Assembly: GCA_940337035.1 (NCBI GenBank)
Contig: CALNHX010001946.1
Coordinates: forward strand, 1 to 64,000
From: Agriotes lineatus
Taxonomy: Eukaryota > Arthropoda > Insecta > Coleoptera > Elateridae
Direction: 5' to 3'
DNA length: 64,000 bases
Every line of letters starts with the position of its first letter. Position 1 is the stretch's first letter. The translations under genes were made by a program, and so were the position numbers. This document shows positions 51,890 to 63,710 of the stretch, piece after piece. The notes below the pieces were generated by a model that saw only the letters and a program-made list of their open reading frames with translations, was not told where the DNA came from and made no database searches.

Positions 51890-53960
51890 ACACCTGGCGT
51901 CGATCAAAATATAATAATTTTATACGTGGTCATCGTGCCAACGCTAACACGTACTCAACAATTGGTTTAGAATTGATTGGAAGGGTTGTAAACAATGTAG
52001 GAGTGCATTTAGAGCTTGTTTAGCCATATAAAATTGCCATATTAATTTATTTTGCATCAAAAAAATTCAAGTTTAACAGTTTAGTATTAATGTGCGTTAG
52101 AATGTCTGAAAAGCACGTTTTTCTATATACGTTAACTACAGAAAATTTTATCGTACTACTATAACACATGGCGTCGATCAAAATATAATAATTTTATACG
52201 TGGTTATCGTGCCAACGCTAACACGTACTCAAAAATTGGTTTAGAATTGATTGGAAGGGTTGTAAACAATGTAGGAGTGCATTTAGAGCTTGTTTAGCCA
52301 TATAAAATTGCTATATTAAATTATTTGTATCTAAAAAATTCAAGTTTAACAGTTTAGTATTAATGTGCGTTAGAACGTCTGAAAAGCACGTTTTTCTATA
52401 TACGTTAACTACAGAAAATTTTATTTAATATAACACCTGGAGTCGATCAAAATATAATAATTTTATACGTGGTCATCGTGCCAACGCTAACACGTACTCA
52501 ACAATTGGTTTAGAATTGATTGGAAGGGTTGTAAACAATGTAGGAGTGCATTTAGAGCTTGTTTAGCCATATAAAATTGCTATATTAAATTATTTGTATC
52601 TAAAAAATTCAAGTTTAACAGTTTAGTATTAAGGTGCGTTAGAACGTCTGAAAAGCACGTTTTTCAATATACGATAACTACAGAAAATTTTATTGTACTA
52701 CTATAACACCCGGCGTCGATCAAAATATAATAATTTTTTACGTGGTCATCGTGCCAACACTAACACGTACTCAACAATTGGTTTAGAATTGATTGGAAAG
52801 GTTGTAAACAATGTAGGAGTGCATTTAGAGCTTATTTAGCCATATAAAATTGCTATATTAAATTATTTTGCATCCAAAAAATTCAAGTTTAGTAGTTTAG
52901 TATTAAGGTGCGTTAGAACGTCTGAAAAGCACGTTTTTCAATATACGTTAACTACAGAAAATTTTATTGTACTACTATAACACCTGGCGTCGATCAAAAT
53001 ATAATAATTTTATACGTGGTCATCGTGCCAACGCTAACACGTACTCAACAATTGGTTTAGAATTGATTGGAAGGGTTGTAAACAATGTAGGAGTGCATTT
53101 AGAGCTTGTTTAGCCATATAAAATTGCCATATTAATTTATTTTGCATCAAAAAAATTCAAGTTTAACAGTTTAGTATTAATGTGCGTTAGAATGTCTGAA
53201 AAGCACGTTTTTCTATATACGTTAACTACAGAAAATTTTATCGTACTACTATAACACATGGCGTCGATCAAAATATAATAATTTTATACGTGGTTATCGT
53301 GCCAACGCTAACACGTACTCAAAAATTGGTTTAGAATTGATTGGAAGGGTTGTAAACAATGTAGGAGTGCATTTAGAGCTTGTTTAGCCATATAAAATTG
53401 CTATATTAAATTATTTGTATCTAAAAAATTCAAGTTTAACAGTTTAGTATTAATGTGCGTTAGAACGTCTGAAAAGCACGTTTTTCTATATACGTTAACT
53501 ACAGAAAATTTTATTTAATATAACACCTGGAGTCGATCAAAATATAATAATTTTATACGTGGTCATCGTGCCAACGCTAACACGTACTCAACAATTGGTT
53601 TAGAATTGATTGGAAGGGTTGTAAACAATGTAGGAGTGCATTTAGAGCTTGTTTAGCCATATAAAATTGCTATATTAAATTATTTGTATCTAAAAAATTC
53701 AAGTTTAACAGTTTAGTATTAAGGTGCGTTAGAACGTCTGAAAAGCACGTTTTTCAATATACGATAACTACAGAAAATTTTATTGTACTACTATAACACC
53801 CGGCGTCGATCAAAATATAATAATTTTTTACGTGGTCATCGTGCCAACACTAACACGTACTCAACAATTGGTTTAGAATTGATTGGAAAGGTTGTAAACA
53901 ATGTAGGAGTGCATTTAGAGCTTATTTAGCCATATAAAATTGCTATATTAAATAATTTTG
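51890..53960 (+). repeat. Tandem duplication, ~1.09 kb period (4 monomers)
   Basis: About 51,890-52,870 is repeated at about 52,980-53,960, offset by 1090 bp. Shared private markers in the same order are CCATATTAATTTATTTTGC with GTTAGAATGTCTG, then TGGTTATCGTGCC with CTCAAAAATTGG, then CACCTGGAGTCGATC, then AATAATTTTTTACGTGG. I saw almost no differences between the two copies, so this is one of the youngest duplications in the window. Confidence 0.88.
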
Positions 53961-54629
53961 CATCCAAAAAATTCAAGTTTAGTAGTTTAGTATTAAGGTG
54001 CGTTAGAACGTCTGAAAAGCACGTATTTCAATATACGTTAACTACAGAAAATTTTATTGTACTACTATAACACCTGGCGTCGATCAAAATATAATAATTT
54101 TATACGTGGTCATCGTGCCAACGCTAACACGTACTCAACAATTGGTTTAGAATTGATTGGAAGGGTTGTAAACAATGTAGGAGTGCATTTAGAGCTTGTT
54201 TAGCCATATAAAATTGCTATATTAAATTATTTGTATCTAAAAAATTCAAGTTTAACAGTTTAGTATTAAGGTGCGTTAGAACGTCTGAAAAGCACGTTTT
54301 TCTATATACGTTAACTACAGAAAATTTTATTGTACTACTATAACACCTGGGGTCGATCAAAATATAATAATTTTATACGAGGTCATCGTGCCAACACTAA
54401 CACGTACTCAACAATTGGTTTAGAATTGATTGGAAAGGTTGTAAACAATGTAGGAGTGCATTTAGAGCTTATTTAGCCATATAAAATTGCTATATTAAAT
54501 TATTTTGCATCCAAAAAATTCAAGTTTAGTAGTTTAGTATTAAGGTGCGTTAGAACGTCTGAAAAGCACGTTTTTCAATATACGTTAACTACAGAAAATT
54601 TTATTTAATATAACACCTGGCGTTGATCA

Positions 54630-57600
54630 AAATATAATAATTTTATACGTGGTCATCGTGCCAACGCTAACACGTACTCAACAATTGGTTTAGAATTGAT
54701 TGGAAAGGTTGTAAACAATGTAGGAGTGCATTTAGAGCTTATTTAGCCATATAAAATTGCTATATTAAATTATTTTGCATCCAAAAAATTCAAGTTTAGT
54801 AGTTTAGTATTAAGGTGCGTTAGAACGTCTGAAAAGCACGTTTTTCAATATACGTTAACTACAGAAAATTTTATTTAATATAACACCTGGCGTCGATCAA
54901 AATATAATAATTGTATACGTGGTCATCGTGCCAACGCTAACACGTACTAAACAATTGGTTGAGAATTGATTGGAAGGGTTGTAAACAATGTAGGAGTGCA
55001 TTTAGAGCTTGTTTAGCCATATAAAATTGCTATATTAAATTATTTGTATCTAAAAAATTCAAGTTTAACAGTTTAGTATTAAGGTGCGTTAGAACGTCTG
55101 AAAAGCACGTTTTTCTATATACGTTAACTACTGAAAATTTTATTGTACTACTATAACACCTGGCGTCGATCAAAATATAATAATTTTATACGTGGTCATC
55201 GTGCCAACACTAACACGTACTCAACAATTGGTTTAGAATTGATTGGAAAGGTTGTAAACAATGTAGGAGTGCATTTAGAGTTTATTTAGCCATATAAAAT
55301 TGCTATATTAAATAATTTTGCATCCAAAAAATTCAAGTTTAGTAGTTTAGTATTAAGGTGCGTTAGAACGTCTGAAGAGCACGTTTTTCAATATACGTTA
55401 ACTACAGAAAATTTTATTTAATATAACACCTGGCGTCGATCAAAATATAATAATTTTATACGTGGTCATCGTGCCAACGCTAACACGTACTCAACAATTG
55501 GTTTAGAATTGATTGGAAGGGTTGTAAACAATGTAGGAGTGCATTTAGAGCTTGTTTAGCCATATAAAATTGCTATATTAAATTATTTGTGTCTAAAAAA
55601 TTCAAGTTAACATTTTAGTATTAAGGTGCGTTAGAATGTCTGAAAAGCACGTTTTTCTATATACGTTAACTACAGAAAATTTTATTGTACTACTATAACA
55701 CCTGGCGTCGATCAAAATATAATAATTTTATACGTGGTCATCGTGCCAACACTAACACGTACTCAACAATTGGTTTAGAATTGATTGGAAAGGTTGTAAA
55801 CAATGTAGGAGTGCATTTAGAGCTTATTTAGCCATATAAAATTGCTATATTAAATTATTTTGCATCCAAAAAATTCAAGTTTAATAGTTTAGCATTAAGG
55901 TGCGTTAGAACGTCTGAAAAGCACTTTTTTCAATATACGTTAACTACAGAAAATTTTATCGTACTACTATAACACATGGCGTCGATCAAAATATAATAAT
56001 TTTATACGTGGTCATCGTGCCAACGCTAACACGTACTCAACAATTGGTTTAGAATTGATTGAAATGGTTGTAAACAATGTAGGAGTGCATTTAGAGCTTA
56101 TTTAGCCATATAAAATTGCCATATTAATTTATTTTGCATCAAAAAATTCAAGTTTAATAGTTTAGTATTAAGGTGCGTTAGAACGTCTGAAAAGCACTTT
56201 TTTCAATATACGTTAACTACAGAAAATTTTATCGTACTACTATAACACATGGCGTCGATCAAAATATAATAATTTTATACGTGGTCATCGTGCCAACGCT
56301 AACACGTACTCAACAATTGGTTTAGAATTGATTGGAAGGGTTGTAAACAATGTAGGAGTGCATTTAGAGCTTACTTAGCCATATAAAATTGCTATATTAA
56401 ATAATTTTGCATCCAAAAAATTCAAGTTTAGTAGTTTAGTATTAAGGTGCGTTAGAACGTCTGAAAAGCACGTATTTCAATATACGTTAACTACAGAAAA
56501 TTTTATTGTACCACTATAACACCTGGCGTCGATCAAAATATAATAATTTTATACGTGGTCATCGTGCCAACGCTAACACGTACTCAACAATTGGTTTAGA
56601 ATTGATTGGAAGGGATGTAAACAATGTAGGAGTGCATTTAGAGCTTGTTTAGCCATATAAAATTGCTATATTAAATTATTTGTATCTAAAAAATTCAAGT
56701 TTAACAGTTTAGTATTAAGGTGCGTTAGAACGTCTGAAAAGCACGTTTTTCTATATACGTTAACTACAGAAAATTTTATTGTACTACTATAACACCTGGC
56801 GTCGATCAAAATATAATAATTTTATACGTGGTCATCGTGCCAACGCTAACACGTACTCAACAATTGGTTTAGAATTGATTGGAAAGGTTGTAAACAATGT
56901 AGGAGTGCATTTAGAGCTTATTTAGCCATATAAAATTGCTATATTAAATTATTTTGCATCCAAAAAATTCAAGTTTAGTAGTTTAGTATTAAGGTGCGTT
57001 AGAACGTCTGAAAAGCACGTTTTTCAATATACGTTAACTACAGAAAATTTTATTTAATATAACACCTGGCGTCGATCAAAATATAATAATTGTATACGTG
57101 ATCATCGTGCCAACGCTAACACGTACTTAACAATTGGTTTAGAATTGATTGGAAGGGTTGTAAACAATGTAGGAGTGCATTTAGAGCTTGTTTAGCCATA
57201 TAAAATTGCTATATTAAATTATTTGTATCTAAAAAATTCAAGTTTAACAGTTTAGTATTAAGGTGCGTTAGAACGTCTGAAAAGCACGTTTTTCTATATA
57301 CGTTAACTACAGAAAATTTTATTGTACTACTATAACACCTGGCGTCGATCAAAATATAATAATTTTATACGTGGTCATCGTGCCAACACTAACACGTACT
57401 CAACAATTGGTTTAGAATTGATTGGAAAGGTTGTAAACAATGTAGGAGTGCATTTAGAGCTTATTTAGCCATATAAAATTGCTATATTAAATAATTTTGC
57501 ATCCAAAAAATTCAAGTTTAGTAGTTTAGTATGAAGGTGCGTTAGAACGTCTGAAGAGCACGTTTTTCAATATACGTTAACTACAGAAAATTTTATTTAA

Positions 57601-58540
57601 TATAACACCTGGCGTCGATCAAAATATAATAATTTTATACGTGGTCATCGTGCCAACGCTAACACGTACTCAACAATTGGTTTAGAATTGATTGGAAGGG
57701 TTGTAAACAATGTAGGAGTGCATTTAGAGCTTGTTTAGCCATATAAAATTGCTATATTAAATTATTTGTGTCTAAAAAATTCAAGTTAACAGTTTAGTAT
57801 TAAGGTGCGTTAGAATGTCTGAAAAGCACGTTTTTCTATATACGTTAACTACAGAAAATTTTATTGTACTACTATAACACCTGGCGTCGATCAAAATATA
57901 ATAATTTTATACGTGGTCATCGTGCCAACACTAACACGTACTCAACAATTGGTTTAGAATTGATTGGAAAGGTTGTAAACAATGTAGGAGTGCATTTAGA
58001 GCTTATTTAGCCATATAAAATTGCTATATTAAATTATTTTGCATCCAAAAAATTCAAGTTTAATAGTTTAGCATTAAGGTGCGTTAGAACGTCTGAAAAG
58101 CACTTTTTTCAATATACGTTAACTACAGAAAATTTTATCGTACTACTATAACACATGGCGTCGATCAAAATATAATAATTTTATACGTGGTCATCGTGCC
58201 AACGCTAACAAGTACTCAACAATTGGTTTAGAATTGATTGAAATGGTTGTAAACAATGTAGGAGTGCATTTAGAGCTTATTTAGCCATATAAAATTGCCA
58301 TATTAATTTATTTTGCATCAAAAAATTCAAGTTTAATAGTTTAGTATTAAGGTGCGTTAGAACGTCTGAAAAGCACTTTTTTCAATATACGTTAACTACA
58401 GAAAATTTTATCGTACTACTATAACACATGGCGTCGATCAAAATATAATAATTTTATACGTGGTCATCGTGCCAACGCTAACACGTACTCAACAATTGGT
58501 TTAGAATTGATTGGAAGGGTTGTAAACAATGTAGGAGTGC
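54630..58540 (+). repeat. Tandem duplication, ~2.18 kb period (8 monomers)
   Basis: About 54,630-56,360 is repeated at about 56,810-58,540, offset by about 2180 bp. Shared markers are AATTGTATACGTG (54,911 and 57,091), TCTGAAGAGCACG (55,371 and 57,550), TTTGTGTCTAAAAAATTCAAG (55,586 and 57,766), GTTAGAATGTCTG, and a unit ending ATCAAAAAATTCAAG (56,137 and 58,317). The copies differ at a few single bases. Confidence 0.85.
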
Positions 58541-60079
58541 ATTTAGATCTTGTTTAGCCATATAAAATTGCTATATTAAATTATTTGTATCTAAAAAATT
58601 CAAGTTTAATAGTTTAGCATTAAGGTGCGTTAGAACGTCTGAAAAGCACTTTTTTCAATATACGTTAACTACAGAAAATTTTATCGTACTACTATAACAC
58701 ATGGCGTCGATCAAAATATAATAATTTTATACGTGGTCTTCGTGCCAACGCTAACACGTACTCAACAATTGGTTTAGAATTGATTGGAAGGGTTGTAAAC
58801 AATGTAGGAGTGCATTTAGAGCTTGTTTAGCCATATAAAATTGCTATATTAAATTATTTGTATCTAAAAAATTCAAGTTTAACAGTTTAGTATTAAGGTG
58901 CGTTAGAACGTCTGAAAAGCACGTTTTTCTATATACGTTAACTACAGAAAATTTTATTGTACTACTATAACACCTGGCGTCGATCAAAATATAATAATTT
59001 TATACGTGGTCATCGTGCCAACACTAACACGTACTCAACCATTGGTTTAGAATTGATTGGAAGGGTTGTAAACAATGTAGGAGTGCATTTAGAGCTTATT
59101 TGGCCATATAAAATTGCTATATTAAATTATTTGTATCTAAAAAATTCATGTTTAATAGTTTAGTATTAAGGTGCGTTAGAACGTCTGAAAAGCACGTTTT
59201 TCAATATACGATAACTACAGAAAATTTTATTGTACTACTATAACACCTGGCGTCGATCAAAATATAATAATTTTATACGTGGTCATCGTGCCAACGCTAA
59301 CACGTACTCAACAATTGGTTTAGAATTGTTTGAAAAGGTTGTAAACAATGTAGGAGTGCATTTAGAGCTTGTTTAGCCATATAAAATTGCTATATTAAAT
59401 TATTTGTATCTAAAAAATTTATGTTTAATAGTTTAGTATTAAGGTGCGTTAGAACGTCTGAAAAGCACGTTTTTCAATATACGTTAACTACAGAAAATTT
59501 TATTTAATATAACACCTGGCGTCGATCAAAATATAATAATTTTATACGTGGTCATCGTGCCAACGCTAACACGTACTCAACAATTGGTTTAGAATTGATT
59601 GAAAAGGTTGTAAACAATGTAGGAGTGCATTTAGAGCTTATTTAGCCATATAAAATTGCTATATTAAATTATTTGTATCTAAAAAATTCATGTTTAATAG
59701 TTTAGTATTAAGGTGCGTTAGAACGTCTGAAAAGCACGTTTTTCAATATACGATAACTACAGAAAATTTTATTGTACTACTATAACACCTGGCGTCGATC
59801 AAAATATAATAATTTTATACGTGGTCATCGTGCCAACGCTAACACGTACTCAACAATTGATTTAGAATTGATTGAAAAGGTTGTAAACAATGTAGGGGTG
59901 CATTTAGAGCTTGTTTAGCCATATAAAATTGCTATATTAAATTATTTGTATCTAAAAAATTCATGTTTAATAGTTTAGTATTAAGGTGCGTTAGAACGTC
60001 TGAAAAGCACGTTTTTCAATATACGATAACTACAGAAAATTTTATTGTACTACTATAACACCTGGCGTCGATCAAAATA

Positions 60080-61950
60080 TAATAATTTTATACGTGGTCA
60101 TCGTGCCAACACTAACACGTACTCAACAATTGGTTTAGAATTGATTGAAAAGGTTGTAAACAATGTAGGAGTGCATTTAGAGGTTATTTAGCCATATAAA
60201 ATTGCTATATTAAATAATTTTGCATCCAAAAAATTCAAGTTTAGTAGTTTAGTATTAAGGTGCGTTAGAACGTCTGAAAAGCACGTTTTTCAATATACGT
60301 TAACTACAGAAAATTTTATTTAATATAACACCTGGCGTCGATCAAAATATAATAATTTTATACGTGGTCATCGTGCCAACTCTAACACGTACTCAACAAT
60401 TGGTTTAGAATTGATTGAAAAGGTTGTAAACAATGTAGGAGTGCATTTAGAGCTTATTTAGCCATATAAAATTGCTATATTAAATTATTTGTATCTAAAA
60501 AATTCAAGTTTAGTAGTTTAGTATTAAGGTGCGTTAGAACGTCTGAAAAGCACGTTTTTCAATATACGTTAACTACAGAAAATTTTATTTAATATAACAC
60601 CTGGCGTCGATCAAAATATAATAATTTTATACGTGGTCATCGTGCCAACTCTAACACGTACTCAACAATTGGTTTAGAATTGATTGGAAAGGTTGTAAAC
60701 AATGTAGGGGTGCATTTAGAGCTTATTTAGCCATATAAAATTGCCATATTAAATTATTTTGCATCCAAAAAATTCAAGTTTAGTAGTTTAGTATTAAGGT
60801 GCGTTAGAACGTCTGAAAAGCACGTTTTTCAATATACGTTAACTACAGAAAATTTTATTTAATATAACACCTGGCGTCGATCAAAATATAATAATTTTAT
60901 ACGTGGTCATCGTGCCAACTCTAACACGTACTCAACAATTGGTTTAGAATTGATTGAAAAGGTTGTAAACAATGTAGGAGTGCATTTAGAGGTTATTTAG
61001 CCATATAAAATTGCTATATTAAATAATTTTGCATCCAAAAAATTCAAGTTTAGTAGTTTAGTATTAAGGTGCGTTAGAACGTCTGAAAAGCACGTTTTTC
61101 AATATACGTTAACTACAGAAAATTTTATTTAATATAACACCTGGCGTCGATCAAAATATAATAATTTTATACGTGGTCATCGTGCCAACTCTAACACGTA
61201 CTCAACAATTGGTTTAGAATTGATTGGAAAGGTTGTAAACAATGTAGGGGTGCATTTAGAGCTTATTTAGCCAATTAAAATTGCCATATTAAATTATTTT
61301 GCATCCAAAAAATTCAAGTTTAGTAGTTTAGTATTAAGGTGCGTTAGAACGTCTGAAAAGCACGTTTTTCAATATACGTTAACTACAGAAAATTTTATTT
61401 AATATAACACCTGGCGTCGATCAAAATATAATAATTTTATACGTGGTCATCGTGCCAACACTAACACGTACTCAACAATTGGTTTAGAATTGATTGAAAA
61501 GGTTGTAAACAATGTAGGAGTGCATTTAGAGCTTATTTAGCCATATAAAATTGCTATATTAAATTATTTGTATCTAAAAAATTCATGTTTAATAGTTTAG
61601 TATTAAGGTGCGTTAGAACGTCTGAAAAGCACGTTTTTCAATATACGATAACTACAGAAAATTTTATTGTACTACTATAACACCTGGCGTCGATCAAAAT
61701 ATAATAATTTTATACGTGGTCATCGTGCCAACACTAACACGTACTCAACAATTGGTTTAGAATTGATAGAAAAGGTTGTAAACAATGTAGGAGTGCATTT
61801 AGAGGTTATTTAGCCATATAAAATTGCTATATTAAATAATTTTGCATCCAAAAAATTCAAGTTTAGTAGTTTAGTATTAAGGTGCGTTAGAACGTCTGAA
61901 AAGCACGTTTTTCAATATACGTTAACTACAGAAAATTTTATTTAATATAA
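60080..61950 (+). repeat. Two- and three-monomer higher-order repeats near the array end
   Basis: Monomers with AGAGGTTATTTAGCC and TAAATAATTTTGC recur near 60,182, 60,991 and 61,803 (about 810 bp apart, three units). GTAGGGGTGC with GCCATATTAAATT recurs near 60,705 and 61,245 (540 bp, two units). Most units share CAACTCTAACACG, which is not found elsewhere in the array. This is a locally expanded subfamily close to the boundary. Confidence 0.75.
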
Positions 61951-63159
61951 CACCTGGCGTCGATCAAAATATAATAATTTTATACGTGGTCATCGTGCCA
62001 ACTCTAACACGTACTCAACAATTGGTTTAGAATTGATTGGAAAGGTTGTAAACAATGTAGGAGTGCATTTAGAGCTTGTTTAGCCATATAAAATTGCTAT
62101 ATTAAATTATTTGTATCTAAAAAATTCATGTTTAATAGTTTAGTATTGAGGTGCGTTAGAACGTCTGAAAAGCACGTTTTTCAATATACGATAACTACAG
62201 AAAATTTTATTGTACTACTATAACACCCGGCGTCGATCAAAATATAATAATTTTATACGTGGTCATCGTGCCAACACTAACACGTACTCAACAATTGGTT
62301 TAGAATTGATTGGAAAGGTTGTAAACAATGTAGGGGTGCATTTAGAGCTTATTTAGCCATATAAAATTGCCATATTAAATTATTTTGCATCCAAAAAATT
62401 CAAGTTTAGTAGTTTAGTATTAAGGTGCGTTAGAACGTCTGAAAAGCACGTTTTTCAATATACGTTAACTACAGAAAATTTTATTTAATATAACACCTGG
62501 CGTCGATCAAAATATAATAATTTTATACGTGGTCATCGTGCCAACGCTAACACGTACTCAACAATTGGTTTAGAATTGATTGGAAGGGTTGTAAACAATG
62601 TAGGAGTGCATTTAGAGCTTGTTTAGCCATATAAAATTGCTATATTAAATTATTTGTATCTAAAAAATTCATGTTTAATAGTTTAGTATTATAATATTCC
62701 ACCCTTGTGCTCATTAAGGGTACAAAGATAATTACTAATTAACTTTCTGGTAGCTAGTCGAGTCGGAGACAAGGTCAAGATTTCCCAGATATACATAAGA
62801 AGCGTAGCAAACCACAGGATAGCTTTAAACAATTTAATATTGGTACTCAGAACTATTTACAAACGTAACCATAATTGTATAATTGAAAATGAACATTTAT
62901 CTCGAAAATAAAAGTATTCTATTTTCCTTCGCTTCTTGCCCCTTGTCGCTGCAACCCGTCGTACAGCCGTGTAAACGGTGGTCTCTGGATAGCCCCCTCA
63001 GGAATTCTTGCGGGGACGCCTCTGGTAACTTCGGGACCGGCTTTAAGACAGGTCCGCGTTCTTCACTTGGCCCTCAGCGACAGAGTTTCGGGCACATGTT
63101 GCTGTAATGACAGGTTAATTAACTAGATATCACATTCTCGCTTACGTGTCGGCGGTTTC

Positions 63160-63178
63160 TTAAGGGATTGGCCCTTAA
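63160..63178. other. Short perfect hairpin
   Basis: TTAAGGG and CCCTTAA form a 7 bp stem around a 5 nt loop (ATTGG). It has no U-run after it on either strand and no gene next to it, so no role can be given; it may be chance. Confidence 0.4.
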
Positions 63179-63491
63179 TCGGAGAATTCGTGGCGTGATG
63201 TTTTAGTGTAAAGTGCGGAGCCACGAAGATTCGCTGGAGAGATTCACCTGGTGAATGTCCTTGAACGAGCTGTTGGGGTGTAGGAGTTGACCTCGGGCTT
63301 CTCTAGTAAGTAGAATTCTGTAGGCTAATATAAACATTAACCAACTCTTTCGAGGGGAGCAATTTAGTAATTATACGGGCTTTTGAACGAGATCTTACGA
63401 GACGCTATTGTCATATCTTAATCGCCAGCACTTGGGTTAAATAATGATTTCCAAAATGAAATTTAGGTTGTTTGCTAAGCAAGTTATCTCA

Positions 63492-63710
63492 ATAGACGGG
63501 CCTGGCGGTCTCTAAAAAAAAGGAAAAGTCGTCGCCGGCAAACACGTCTTAATGATTTGTCAAATTAAATTATCAACAGATTTGGAATTATTTAACTTAA
63601 TTTACATAGACGGGCCTGACGGTCTCTAAATAGAGTCTTCGTCGGCTAACACGTCTCAAGGATTTGTTACATTAAATTATTAACGAATTCGGATTCCTTT
63701 ACTTAATTTG
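63492..63710 (+). repeat. Two-copy imperfect tandem repeat, ~110 bp unit
   Basis: Unit 1 (63492-63605) and unit 2 (63606-63710) both begin ATAGACGGGCCTG, then CGGTCTCTAAA. They continue through TCGTCG, AACACGTCT, GATTTGT and ATTAAATTAT, and end with ACTTAATTT. The units differ by substitutions and small indels, for example a longer A-run in unit 1, so the duplication is older than most in the satellite. It is unrelated to the 274 bp monomer. It could be part of a dispersed repeat or an eroded second tandem family. Confidence 0.75.

Larger units (their letters stand above)
48371..62691 (+). repeat. Satellite array, block F (~53 monomers), right end of the array
   Basis: The last block. Its typical units are 270-273 bp, with TTTGTATCTAAAAAATTC, GGAAGGGTTG, GAGCTTGTTTAGCC, and TTTTATTTAATATAACACC or TTTTATCGTACTACTATAAC. 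A CTATATACG variant, in place of CAATATACG, is common from about 48,850 to 58,930. Units with CCATATTAATTTATTTTGC cluster around 50,600-53,200. CAACTCTAACACG appears only from about 60,380. Local higher-order repeats lie at 51,890-53,960, 54,630-58,540 and 60,080-61,950. The array ends cleanly at TTTAGTATTA (62,691). No gene is seen. Confidence 0.96.

Noticed and set aside
1..62691. CRISPR array or other prokaryotic repeat system
   Set aside because: The repeats are contiguous 274 bp units with no unique spacers and no cas genes. The transposons and LINE are eukaryotic types.
62889..63107. 72-residue ATG-initiated frame in the right flank
   Set aside because: No recognisable domain, signal peptide or splice context, and the length is within chance for more GC-rich DNA. 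A first exon cannot be excluded, but nothing supports it.
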